A DNA stretch of 64,000 bases from assembly GCA_958366705.1 (NCBI GenBank), contig CATXCB010000011.1, positions 3,125 to 67,124 on the forward strand, written 5' to 3'. Below are positions 23,571 to 31,810 of the stretch, piece by piece. Within the stretch, counting starts at the first letter, position 1; each line of letters starts with the position of its first letter. Origin of the DNA: an uncultured bacterium (lineage in GTDB: Bacteria; Cyanobacteriota; Vampirovibrionia; Gastranaerophilales; Gastranaerophilaceae). Under the pieces are notes generated by a model. The model was not told the origin of the DNA and ran no database searches. It saw nothing but the letters and a program-made list of their open reading frames with translations. Made by a program: the position numbers and the translations under genes.

Positions 23571-24752
23571 ATGAATACAAAAGTAGAAAGATATATGTTT
23601 CCACAAAAGTCTCAATTAGTATCTATTCGAATTTTGGATATAACCAAAGAGCTTCCCGATTTGAAAAATATATCTGAATCAAAGTCAATTGTTATTGGTA
23701 AATGGCTGGCAGAGTGGATAAAAGAAGATTTGAATCAGGGGAAAATAAAAATTAATAACCTGCTTCCATCAAAGGCAGAGTTCGCATATCATCTTGGTGT
23801 CAGTATAGGAACAATCCAAAATTCATTTAGATATCTTGAAGATTTGGGGTTTGTAGAATCAAAGCAGTGTATTGGAACTCTGGTGAGGGATCCGGAAAAA
23901 CGCACAGCTTCATTTAGAAAACTTACTTCAAAACGCGAAATTGCAGTTGAAGCTATAAAACGATATCTATTAACAGATAGTTTTAAAGTTGGCGATGTTC
24001 TGCCGTCATCAAAAACAATTGCAACAATTATTGGTTATTCGCCCAATACAACAAGATTAGCTCTGGAGTATCTTTCTGCTAAAAAAATACTTGTTCACAA
24101 ATTTAGAAATTCTCAGGAAACTGGCTGGGTTGTAAATTCTTTAGATTTTGAAGTTGAAGTTTCGATAGGTGGAGAGCAGAATACTAAAACTCTTGTAGAT
24201 ATGGTTGTAAATGATTTGGAAGATTATATTACAAAAAATTTAAGAGTTGGCGATAGAATACCTCCACATGCAACTTTAGCAAAAGGTTTAAAAGCCAGTA
24301 TCAAAACAGTCCATGATGCATTAAAAATCTTAACAGATAAAGGAGTTTTGCTATCACGACGCGGCAGATATGGCACTTCTGTTATTAAACTGCCAAACAG
24401 TGAAACTTCTTCTCAAAAACCTGAAACTTCTATATTTGCGTCAGCTCAGGATACTGCATTTTATCATTATGAAAAAACTCAGGAACATATAAAACGTATG
24501 ATAGCTCAGGATTATGAAATTGGAGATAAATTGCCGTCAATTGTTGAGCTGTCAAAAAAGCTTGATTTGAGTCCTAATACTATTAGAAAAGCTTTTCATA
24601 ATCTGGCAAAAGATGGGTACTTAGTTTTTTCAAGAGGTCGTTACGGCGGAACTTTTGTTATTGATATTCCTGAAGTTGAAGCTCAGGCATTTAAATGGCT
24701 TGCTGTTAACCCAAAATATGCTCAGGAATATAATGAAATCAATTCAAATTAA
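23571..24752 (+). CDS. Regulator with four tandem GntR-type winged helices
   Basis: 393 residues made of four similar winged-helix domains: about 40-106 (LLPSKAEFAYHLGVSIGTIQ), 121-189 (VLPSSKTIATIIGYSPNTTR), 205-274 (RIPPHATLAKGLKASIKTVH) and 298-366 (KLPSIVELSKKLDLSPNTIR). Each has the GntR pattern of a helix, a G(D)xLPS turn, the HTH and a wing (GRYGT in domains 3 and 4). There is no effector-binding domain (FCD, UTRA, aminotransferase), unlike ordinary GntR proteins. It probably binds an extended or multipartite DNA site. RBS AAAGCAGG. Divergent from umuC. Confidence 0.85.
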   Translation: MNTKVERYMFPQKSQLVSIRILDITKELPDLKNISESKSIVIGKWLAEWIKEDLNQGKIKINNLLPSKAEFAYHLGVSIGTIQNSFRYLEDLGFVESKQCIGTLVRDPEKRTASFRKLTSKREIAVEAIKRYLLTDSFKVGDVLPSSKTIATIIGYSPNTTRLALEYLSAKKILVHKFRNSQETGWVVNSLDFEVEVSIGGEQNTKTLVDMVVNDLEDYITKNLRVGDRIPPHATLAKGLKASIKTVHDALKILTDKGVLLSRRGRYGTSVIKLPNSETSSQKPETSIFASAQDTAFYHYEKTQEHIKRMIAQDYEIGDKLPSIVELSKKLDLSPNTIRKAFHNLAKDGYLVFSRGRYGGTFVIDIPEVEAQAFKWLAVNPKYAQEYNEINSN

Positions 24753-24776
24753 CCATGTAATTTGCACTATGGTTTT
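24751..24776. terminator. Terminator between convergent genes
   Basis: Stem AACCAT / ATGGTT followed by TTTTTT on the plus strand; it overlaps the stop of the pilin-like gene. Confidence 0.55.
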
Positions 24777-25426
24777 TTAGGAAAGCCTGCCTTTTCAAGA
24801 TTTGGAAGTTTCCCGTAGGTCAATACATAGGCAGTAGGACTTTTTTCATCTGGTTTACAAGAGTTTTTAGCTCTATAGCTGCACAATCCGTTGTAGAATG
24901 TAGGTGAAGCCCAAGGGTGTATACTATAATAAGGGATGACTCCAGGGTAATCGCCGACACTGGAAATTGGAAAGGTATCTTTACCAACTCTATTTGGTCT
25001 AGCCTTTCCGTTGGTGTCAATTACAATATTTAAAGTTTCACTGTTGTTAAAAGCATTCATTCTAGAGATAGAAACTGTTGCTCCATTTAATAATTTATAA
25101 TAGCAAACTCCTGAGTTATCTACTCCGCTGTATTTTTGTACAGTATATGTTGAATAAGAGGAGTAATCACCGTTAAGTGAATATGTTTTTTCTGGAAGCC
25201 AGTTTATATTAACTTTACGTCTATCTGTAGGTGTTGCGTAGCATTTTTTATCTGCGTATTTAAAGTGTTTATCTATATTTGATGCTATCGCTTCAATTTC
25301 TGGTGCCGGATATTTAGTAAAACATCCGCCTCCTTGACAATCTTCTGCCTCTTCCATCATTCTTACAGCACCATTAATTATTGAGTAGCTTTGTTTGAAA
25401 TTGTTAACTATCTGTTTTTCAAACAT
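24767..25426 (-). CDS. Pilin-like ectodomain lacking the N-terminal helix
   Basis: 219 residues from the ATG at 25424-25426 (RBS GAGG, 4-9 bases upstream); a start seven codons earlier has no RBS. MFEKQIVNNFKQSYSIINGA then VRMMEEAEDCQGGGCF corresponds to the region just after the transmembrane helix of the pilin-like proteins of this lineage. Near the C-terminus VIDTNGKARPNRVGKDTFPI matches FDTNGMEKGPNRYGYDIF of the complete pilin-like gene at 39968. Six or more cysteines could form disulfides. Without signal or helix it should stay in the cytoplasm; upstream bases do not encode the missing part in any frame. Confidence 0.7.
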   Translation of the reverse strand: MFEKQIVNNFKQSYSIINGAVRMMEEAEDCQGGGCFTKYPAPEIEAIASNIDKHFKYADKKCYATPTDRRKVNINWLPEKTYSLNGDYSSYSTYTVQKYSGVDNSGVCYYKLLNGATVSISRMNAFNNSETLNIVIDTNGKARPNRVGKDTFPISSVGDYPGVIPYYSIHPWASPTFYNGLCSYRAKNSCKPDEKSPTAYVLTYGKLPNLEKAGFPKKP

Positions 25427-25491
25427 AATTCCTCTTTCTTTTATCATTATTTCCTATTAGTTTTATGTGGTAGCAATATTATGTTATTTTA

Positions 25492-25507
25492 TGTCAATAT
25501 GTTGACA
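25492..25507. promoter_or_regulatory. Inverted repeat TGTCAA-N4-TTGACA
   Basis: TGTCAATATGTTGACA, perfect 6-bp arms, between the pilin-like gene and smc. Candidate operator, or overlapping divergent -35 boxes. Confidence 0.35.
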
Positions 25508-25583
25508 CTTAGTATCATTACATTCACTTATATAAACTCTGTCAAGGTTATATAATCACAATTGTAAATAATAGTACATATTT

Positions 25584-25613
25584 TTGACATGACATAATGT
25601 AAACTGCGATAAT
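25584..25613 (+). promoter_or_regulatory. Promoter of the smc operon
   Basis: Perfect -35 TTGACA (25584-25589), 18-bp spacer, -10 GATAAT (25608-25613), 28 bases before the smc ATG. Confidence 0.55.
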
Positions 25614-25641
25614 GATAAAAACATTATACTTGGATTAAATT

Positions 25642-28600
25642 ATGTACATAAAACAATTAGAGATAGATAATTTTAAATCATTTGCAAATAAATCGGATAT
25701 CCCCCTGTTGAAAGGTTTTACAACAGTATCAGGTCCAAACGGTTCAGGAAAGAGTAACATTATTGATAGTGTTATGTTTGCTCTCGGGCTTCGTACCGGT
25801 AGTGCTTTGCGTATTGAAAATTTGTCTGATTTTATTACGACTTTCAACAACAAGAATGAAGCTATGGTTAAGGTTGTTTTTGGAGATGTTGACGGTGCAA
25901 ATGAACTTTCTGTAGCTCGCAGAATTAAAAAGACCAATCAGGGTTATGCAAGTACATATTATTTGAACGATAAAGTTGATACATTAACTAATATTCGCTC
26001 AATTTTAGAAAAGTATAATATCACTCCTAACAGCTATAATGTTATGATGCAGGGGGATGTTAATAGTATTGTTATGTGTTCTTCAAAAGTCCGCCGCGGA
26101 ATTATTGATGAAATCGCAGGTGTTGCGGATTTTGACAGACGTATAGATCAGGCTACAAACGAGCTTAAAACTGTTGAACAACGTGTTGAAGCTGCTTCTT
26201 TAATTCTTACTGAGGTTGAGAAAACTCTGGAACAATTAAAAGCAGAAAGAGAAGTTGCTCTAAAGTATAAAAAACTCCAAGAAGAAAAATCGGGGTTAGA
26301 ATCTCAGATAAGTACAGTTAAATTTTTTGATTTGAGGAGAAATTTAGAGTTAGCGCATGATAATATATTGCAATCTAATAAGAAATTAAAAGAAGAGCAG
26401 ATAAATAAAAAAGATTTAGACGAAAAAATTAAACTTATAAACGAAAAATATAAAGAACTCGATGCAAAATTAAAAGAGCAGGGGGAAGATGAGCGGAATA
26501 AATTAAAAGATTCGCAAAGTGATTTATCTGCTCGTATTCAAACCAAGAAAAATGCTATTGATTATTCTGATACACAGATTCAAAAGGGGTTACATTCTAT
26601 AGAAAATGCGAAAAATGGTATAGAATCTTATAAGAAAAAAATTGAAGACGAAAGATTAAATATAAAACTTGCGCATGACAAAATAGGCATAATTGAGACT
26701 CAATTAAAAGAGAAAAAAGAAGAACTATCAAAAAAACTTGCGGATATTTCAGGATTAAGTTCAACTGCAGATAAATATATTCAGGAACGTAATGATGTAT
26801 CACGCAATTTAGATGCATTGAAAGATAAGGATAATGAGTTATTAAAAATTTCTCTACCAAAAGAAAATGAACTTAAAAATCTAAAAAAAGAAATTGAAGA
26901 AGCTAAGACTTTCATTGAAAATGCAGAAAATGCAAAAGCAAATTTTGCCGACAACAAATCTTTAAAAGAATTGCAAGTTGCAGATTTAAAAAAAGAAATG
27001 GATGAATTGAAAGAAATTCAGACAAAGACAATGAAAGATTTGGATGATGCTAAAACTGCAATTGAGGATTATGACCATGATGTCAGAGCTGCTTATCGTA
27101 AGTTTTCGGATATGGAAGCTCAAAGACGTGCAATGTCATCTTCTGGTTCAAGTTTGCCAATCAATGCTGTTATGCAGGCAAATTTAGAAGGGGTGCATGC
27201 ACCTTTAATGCAGTTAGGTACAGTTGATGAAGAGTATTCACTGGCACTTGATATTGCATTTGGCGGAAGATTATCACATATTGTTGTAGATGATCCTCAT
27301 GCGGCTTATGTTGCAATGGAACTCTTGAATTCTTCAAAGTCTGGTCGTGCAACTTTTATTCCGTTGAGTAAAATTAAAAAAGCTCCAACTAAATTACAAC
27401 TGCCTAAAAATAGAGGGGTAATTGATTTTGCTATCAACCTTGTAGATTTTGATGATTTATATTTAGACGCGTTTTTCTATGCTGTTGGCGATACTCTTAT
27501 TGTTGAAGACGCAGAATCGGCAGAACAACTTATGGGTAAATACCGTATGGTAACTTTAGATGGTAAACTCTATGAAAAATCATCAGCTATCACCGGAGGT
27601 TATGTAAAAAAATCAATGTTTGGTTTTGGTCAGAGTGATGATAAAGAATTAGAAAGAGCAAAAGCTAAACTTGATGAGTTACAGAAGAAATATGATACAG
27701 CCTCTGTGAGAAAAAGAGAGTTGGAAGATAAGCTTGAAAAAATTCGAATAGCTTATTCTTCTTCTTCGACGGAGTATTCTAAAGCTAAAATTGAACTTTC
27801 AAATATGAATTCTCAATTTGAGAGCAGCCAGTCTTTACTGGAAACAAAACGTACTTTTGTTGCAGAAAACGAACCTAAAATCGAAAAACTTAATTCAGAA
27901 CTTGATAAAATCGAGTTAAAACGAGTTGAATTAGCTGATAGTATTCAACAATCTCAAGACAAACTGGCAGAACTGGATAGCTTATTGAATGATAAAGACT
28001 TAAAAGACCTGAAAGAAAAAACTCAAGGTATTGAGGATGAAATCAGACGTTTGAATACAAATCTTATGAATGTTAATAGTGAGATTCAAGGGTTTGAAAA
28101 CACAATTAAATTCAATGAACAATTAATTACTTCTAAAGAGGACGATATAAAAAATACAACAAGAAATAATGAATCTTTAGAAAAAGATAAAGAAACATAT
28201 AAAGCGGAAATCATTCAATTAGAGGAACAATTAAACTCCCTATCTGATAAAATTGCAGTAATTGATGCAAAAATCGGAGAACTGGTGAAGCAGAAAGAAG
28301 AAATTCACAACAGTCTTGTTGAATTGCAGACTAATAGTGCGGTAAAGGCTTCTGAAATTGATAGAATCAATGAGCAGATTGAATCTTTCAAAGCTCGCAG
28401 ACGTGAATTGGAACCTCAATTAAAAGAAGCAACTGAGATTCTTACTAATGCAGGGGTTGAAGTTGAAAAATTAGAACCTGTGCAAATTTCTATTGATGAA
28501 TTAAATGCTAAAATCCAACGTTTGGATAAACGTATGCAAGAATTAGGTGATGTTAATATGCGTGCTATCGTTTCTTACGAAGAAAAAGCGGCACGAAAAG

Positions 28601-29151
28601 AGGAATTAGATACCCAGATAAGAACATTATCAACCGAACGACAATCAATTTTAGATAAGATGAACGGTTTTGAACAACAGAAAAAAGAAGCGTTTATGAC
28701 TACATTTACAGCCATAAACGAAAACTTTAAAGATATTTATCATCAATTATCGGAAGGGGAAGGCAGACTTATTCTGGAAAATGAAAAAGATCCGCTCTCT
28801 GCCGGCATGACAATTGAGGCAAAACCAAGAGATAAAACAACAAATAATAAACTAGGAGCATTATCCGGCGGAGAAAAAGCGTTAACTGCTCTGGCTCTTG
28901 TTTTTTCTATTCAAAAGTATCTTCCTGCACCGTTCTATGCATTGGATGAAGTTGATGCGAGTTTGGATACTATGAATGTTGAAAGAATTGCTGATATGGT
29001 TAAAAAGCAATCTTCAGATACTCAGTTTATTGTAGTAAGCCACAGACGTCCAATGATTGAGGCTGCAAACAGAACAATCGGTGTTACCCAGAAAGAAAAA
29101 GGTAAGACAAAAGTTACAGGTGTTAAATTAAGAGATGACGACAATGAATAA
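25642..29151 (+). CDS. smc: Chromosome condensation ATPase SMC
   Basis: 1169 residues, full length. N-terminal Walker A SGPNGSGKSNIIDS (about 30-43), coiled coil, hinge about 500-650 (GVHAPLMQLGTVDEEYSLAL, GGRLSHIVVDD), return coil, then the ABC signature LSGGEKA (1074-1080) and Walker B YALDEVDASLD with catalytic Glu near 1103. Homodimer that, with ScpA and ScpB, extrudes DNA loops and organises the chromosome. The stop overlaps the scpA start by up to 17 bp and scpB follows, so the whole complex is encoded by one operon, which is not the usual arrangement in Bacillus, where smc lies elsewhere. Confidence 0.97.
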   Translation: MYIKQLEIDNFKSFANKSDIPLLKGFTTVSGPNGSGKSNIIDSVMFALGLRTGSALRIENLSDFITTFNNKNEAMVKVVFGDVDGANELSVARRIKKTNQGYASTYYLNDKVDTLTNIRSILEKYNITPNSYNVMMQGDVNSIVMCSSKVRRGIIDEIAGVADFDRRIDQATNELKTVEQRVEAASLILTEVEKTLEQLKAEREVALKYKKLQEEKSGLESQISTVKFFDLRRNLELAHDNILQSNKKLKEEQINKKDLDEKIKLINEKYKELDAKLKEQGEDERNKLKDSQSDLSARIQTKKNAIDYSDTQIQKGLHSIENAKNGIESYKKKIEDERLNIKLAHDKIGIIETQLKEKKEELSKKLADISGLSSTADKYIQERNDVSRNLDALKDKDNELLKISLPKENELKNLKKEIEEAKTFIENAENAKANFADNKSLKELQVADLKKEMDELKEIQTKTMKDLDDAKTAIEDYDHDVRAAYRKFSDMEAQRRAMSSSGSSLPINAVMQANLEGVHAPLMQLGTVDEEYSLALDIAFGGRLSHIVVDDPHAAYVAMELLNSSKSGRATFIPLSKIKKAPTKLQLPKNRGVIDFAINLVDFDDLYLDAFFYAVGDTLIVEDAESAEQLMGKYRMVTLDGKLYEKSSAITGGYVKKSMFGFGQSDDKELERAKAKLDELQKKYDTASVRKRELEDKLEKIRIAYSSSSTEYSKAKIELSNMNSQFESSQSLLETKRTFVAENEPKIEKLNSELDKIELKRVELADSIQQSQDKLAELDSLLNDKDLKDLKEKTQGIEDEIRRLNTNLMNVNSEIQGFENTIKFNEQLITSKEDDIKNTTRNNESLEKDKETYKAEIIQLEEQLNSLSDKIAVIDAKIGELVKQKEEIHNSLVELQTNSAVKASEIDRINEQIESFKARRRELEPQLKEATEILTNAGVEVEKLEPVQISIDELNAKIQRLDKRMQELGDVNMRAIVSYEEKAARKEELDTQIRTLSTERQSILDKMNGFEQQKKEAFMTTFTAINENFKDIYHQLSEGEGRLILENEKDPLSAGMTIEAKPRDKTTNNKLGALSGGEKALTALALVFSIQKYLPAPFYALDEVDASLDTMNVERIADMVKKQSSDTQFIVVSHRRPMIEAANRTIGVTQKEKGKTKVTGVKLRDDDNE

Positions 29152-29956
29152 CAATCTTATAAATGCTGAAGATTTAGAATCTTCTATATATGGTAAAACT
29201 GGTGAATTTGATGCCAATGACGGGATAGGAATTCTTGTTGATATGGCAAAACAGGGCAAAATTGACCCGTGGAATATTGATATTCTTGATGTTACAGAAA
29301 AATATCTTCAAAGAATGATTGAACTAAAATCATTAAATCTTCGTGTTGCCTCCAGAACTCTATTATTTGCATCAATTTTGTGCAGACTTCAATCAAATGT
29401 TTTGGCAGGTTTATCTCTTGATGATTTTCAAGATGAATCCCAAGATGATGTAATTTATGATGATGACGGATTTATTGTTGAGTATCCGGAAGATCAGGAA
29501 TTTATACCAACTAGCAATGTTGTTAGTTTTGATGAAGCTCTTCAAAGAAGAACAAGTATCAGGTTAAATCGAAATCGTGTTGTGACTTTGAAAGACTTGA
29601 TTAAACAATTGGAATTTTATGAAAAATTAGAAAAACGTGCTTCTATGAAAAGTGCTCACGAAAGAGCTAAAAGACACGTGAGAAACTATTCCAGATTGAC
29701 TCCGGATGAAATTGTTTCAATGGCGCATGAAGAGTATATTGAAGAATCTGTTCTTAAATTAAAAGACAATTTAGAACAAATTTTTAATAGAGTTGACAAA
29801 ATAGAATTAAATGAATTGACAATGCTGGGTATGGATAAAATCAGTGCTTATCTTGCGTTATTGTTTTTGAGCCGTGATACAGATTATGAATTGGAACAAA
29901 AAGAATTTTATTCAGATTTGTATGTAGTAAAAGGTGGTAGCCATGCAACAGCTTAA
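29135..29956 (+). CDS. scpA: Segregation and condensation protein A (kleisin)
   Basis: 273 residues. N-terminal ILVDMAKQGKIDPWNIDILD followed by TEKYLQRMIELKSLNLRVAS is the SMC-neck-binding kleisin helix; the middle is acidic (DESQDDVIYDDDGF); the C-terminal winged helix RVDKIELNELTMLGMDKISA then LALLFLSRDTDYELEQKEFY binds the SMC head. The ATG at 29144 is an alternative start. Overlaps smc and scpB, so stoichiometric translation coupling is likely. Confidence 0.93.
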   Translation: MTTMNNNLINAEDLESSIYGKTGEFDANDGIGILVDMAKQGKIDPWNIDILDVTEKYLQRMIELKSLNLRVASRTLLFASILCRLQSNVLAGLSLDDFQDESQDDVIYDDDGFIVEYPEDQEFIPTSNVVSFDEALQRRTSIRLNRNRVVTLKDLIKQLEFYEKLEKRASMKSAHERAKRHVRNYSRLTPDEIVSMAHEEYIEESVLKLKDNLEQIFNRVDKIELNELTMLGMDKISAYLALLFLSRDTDYELEQKEFYSDLYVVKGGSHATA

Positions 29957-30452
29957 GTCAAGAATAGAAGCAGTTTTATTTGTTACTGCCAAAGCTTTAA
30001 CTCTGGATGAAATTGCAGCATATTTAGATAAAGAACCGGAAGAAATTGAAGAGGCTATATTAGAACTTATTATGGACTATGCTTCACGTGATGGAGCTTT
30101 GGAAATTGATGATGAAAACGGCTATATTCTTCAAGTAAAAGAAGATTATTCTGATATTGTTGAGAAAATTTGTCCGATTGATTTGTCACCTGCGGTGTTA
30201 AGGACATTACTGGTTATAGCTTTGAAAGAACCTATCAGGCAAACTGAACTTGTAAAGCTTCGTTCTGCAGCTTATGAGCATGTTGCTGAACTTGTAGAAA
30301 AAGGATTAGTTTCTAAGCATAAAGATAAAAACGGTAGAAGTATTAATATAAAAACAACTTCTAAATTTGCCGAGTACTTTAAGTTGAAAGGTGATACCAG
30401 AGCTTTAGCTCAACAATTAGAAAGAGATTTGGCAGAAAAGAATAATGCGTAA
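29934..30452 (+). CDS. scpB: Segregation and condensation protein B
   Basis: 172 residues. Two winged helices: SRIEAVLFVTAKALTLDEIA with LDKEPEEIEEAILEL, and LRTLLVIALKEPIRQTELVK then VAELVEKGLVSKHKDKNGRS. Dimer that binds ScpA. The second domain departs from the usual ALxxIAYxQPI(T/S)R motif, which here reads ALRTLLVIALKEPIRQ-like, as in cyanobacterial relatives. An RBS GGTGG lies within the end of scpA. The stop overlaps the following metalloprotease gene by 8 bp. Confidence 0.9.
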   Translation: MVAMQQLKSRIEAVLFVTAKALTLDEIAAYLDKEPEEIEEAILELIMDYASRDGALEIDDENGYILQVKEDYSDIVEKICPIDLSPAVLRTLLVIALKEPIRQTELVKLRSAAYEHVAELVEKGLVSKHKDKNGRSINIKTTSKFAEYFKLKGDTRALAQQLERDLAEKNNA

Positions 30453-31737
30453 ATTTTTATTGGCTATACTATTAATTGTTTTAATTGTTTTTATGCTTTA
30501 TAAATCCCCGTTTATGGGTATTATTTATTACAATAAAGCTAAGACTTTATATACAGCAGGCAAATATGAAGAATCTCTGTCTGTATTTGAACGGTCATTA
30601 TTTGCAGATTCAAAAAGCGTTTTGGCAAGGTTTTATTATGTTTTAGCCCTTTCTAAATCCGAACCGACATACGAGGTTCAGAAAAAACTTTATATGATGG
30701 GTAATTCAAAGATTGAAGATGAAGCTAAGAAATATGCGCGTTATCAGGCTGTAGCTCTAAGGCATAAATTGCTGAAAGGAGTTGAGGATAATTATATTTA
30801 TAATGCAACCAGCGGCAATGATATTGTCAGATGGGATATAAAAACTTTTCCTTTGAAAATTTATTTTGAAGATATATCCTCTGTCCCGTCATATTATAAA
30901 GAAGATATAGACAGAGCTCTTAAGCAGTGGACTATTCGTACAAATTTTGTAAAATTTGTAGAAACTTCAAACCCGGAAGAGGCTCATATTTTGATTAAAT
31001 TCAAGGACTTGCCGGAAGATGTTTGTTCTGATGGTGTGTGTAAGTATACCATAGCTTATACCGATCCTATTATCGGCTCTGATAATTTGTTAATAAAAAT
31101 GAATTTGACGTTTTATAAAACAAATCCGCGGCAGCAATATTTTTCATCTTTAGAGGTTTATAATACAGCATTACATGAAATTGGACACACTCTCGGGATA
31201 ATGGGGCATAGTGATAATAAATCTGATTTAATGTTTTCATCAAATGAAAATAATATGAATATGTATGCACTGTATCGGTCTGATTTTCAATATTTGTCTT
31301 TGCGAGACTTGCGAACTTTAGCTTTACTTTATAGATTAGAACCAACAGTAACAAACGTTAAAAATATTGATAAATCTAATTTATATTATTCTCCATTAAT
31401 TTTAGGCAGTGTTGATGCAAGATTACGTCAAAAACTTGCCGAATTAAAAAAATATATTGCGGATTACCCGAATCTTGCTGCAGGTTATATAAATATTGCT
31501 TCTGTATATTCGGATATGGGAGATTTTGATGCTGCAATTGCGGCTTTAGATAGAGCTAATACTCTAACTAAAGTAACGGATGAAAAATATCTTGTCAGCT
31601 ACAATAAAGCAATTATTTATTATAACAAACAGGACTATAGTAAAGCTCTAGAGTATGCACAGCAGGCAAAAAGTATTAAAGATAATCCTAATATTGATAA
31701 ACTAATATTAGAGATAAATAATCTCCAGAAAGGTTAG
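30445..31737 (+). CDS. Membrane-anchored matrixin-like metalloprotease with TPRs
   Basis: 430 residues. N-terminal anchor FLLAILLIVLIVFMLYKS (4-21). A TPR pair near 28-75 (YYNKAKTLYTAGKYEESLSV). Protease domain with ALHEIGHTLGIMGH (zinc ligands H244, H248, H254, catalytic E245) and Met-turn SDLMF (M263). C-terminal TPRs about 345-425 (AGYINIASVYSDMGDFDAAI). The layout FPLKIYFEDIS, ALKQWTIRTNFVKFVE is the matrixin/ADAM-type start. The active site should face the periplasm. It is cotranscribed and overlaps scpB, an unexpected partner for a chromosome-segregation operon. Ends at a strong terminator. Confidence 0.9.
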   Translation: MRKFLLAILLIVLIVFMLYKSPFMGIIYYNKAKTLYTAGKYEESLSVFERSLFADSKSVLARFYYVLALSKSEPTYEVQKKLYMMGNSKIEDEAKKYARYQAVALRHKLLKGVEDNYIYNATSGNDIVRWDIKTFPLKIYFEDISSVPSYYKEDIDRALKQWTIRTNFVKFVETSNPEEAHILIKFKDLPEDVCSDGVCKYTIAYTDPIIGSDNLLIKMNLTFYKTNPRQQYFSSLEVYNTALHEIGHTLGIMGHSDNKSDLMFSSNENNMNMYALYRSDFQYLSLRDLRTLALLYRLEPTVTNVKNIDKSNLYYSPLILGSVDARLRQKLAELKKYIADYPNLAAGYINIASVYSDMGDFDAAIAALDRANTLTKVTDEKYLVSYNKAIIYYNKQDYSKALEYAQQAKSIKDNPNIDKLILEINNLQKG

Positions 31738-31774
31738 TTTAAAATTTTGAGAGAGGTTTAAAAGTTTATATAAA

Positions 31775-31810
31775 AAGAAGACTTCGTTATGTTATTAGCG
31801 AAGTCTTCTT
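31775..31810. terminator. Bidirectional terminator
   Basis: 12-bp perfect stem AAGAAGACTTCG / CGAAGTCTTCTT, loop of 12. It ends the smc operon and overlaps the last codons of the convergent gene at 31795. Confidence 0.75.
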
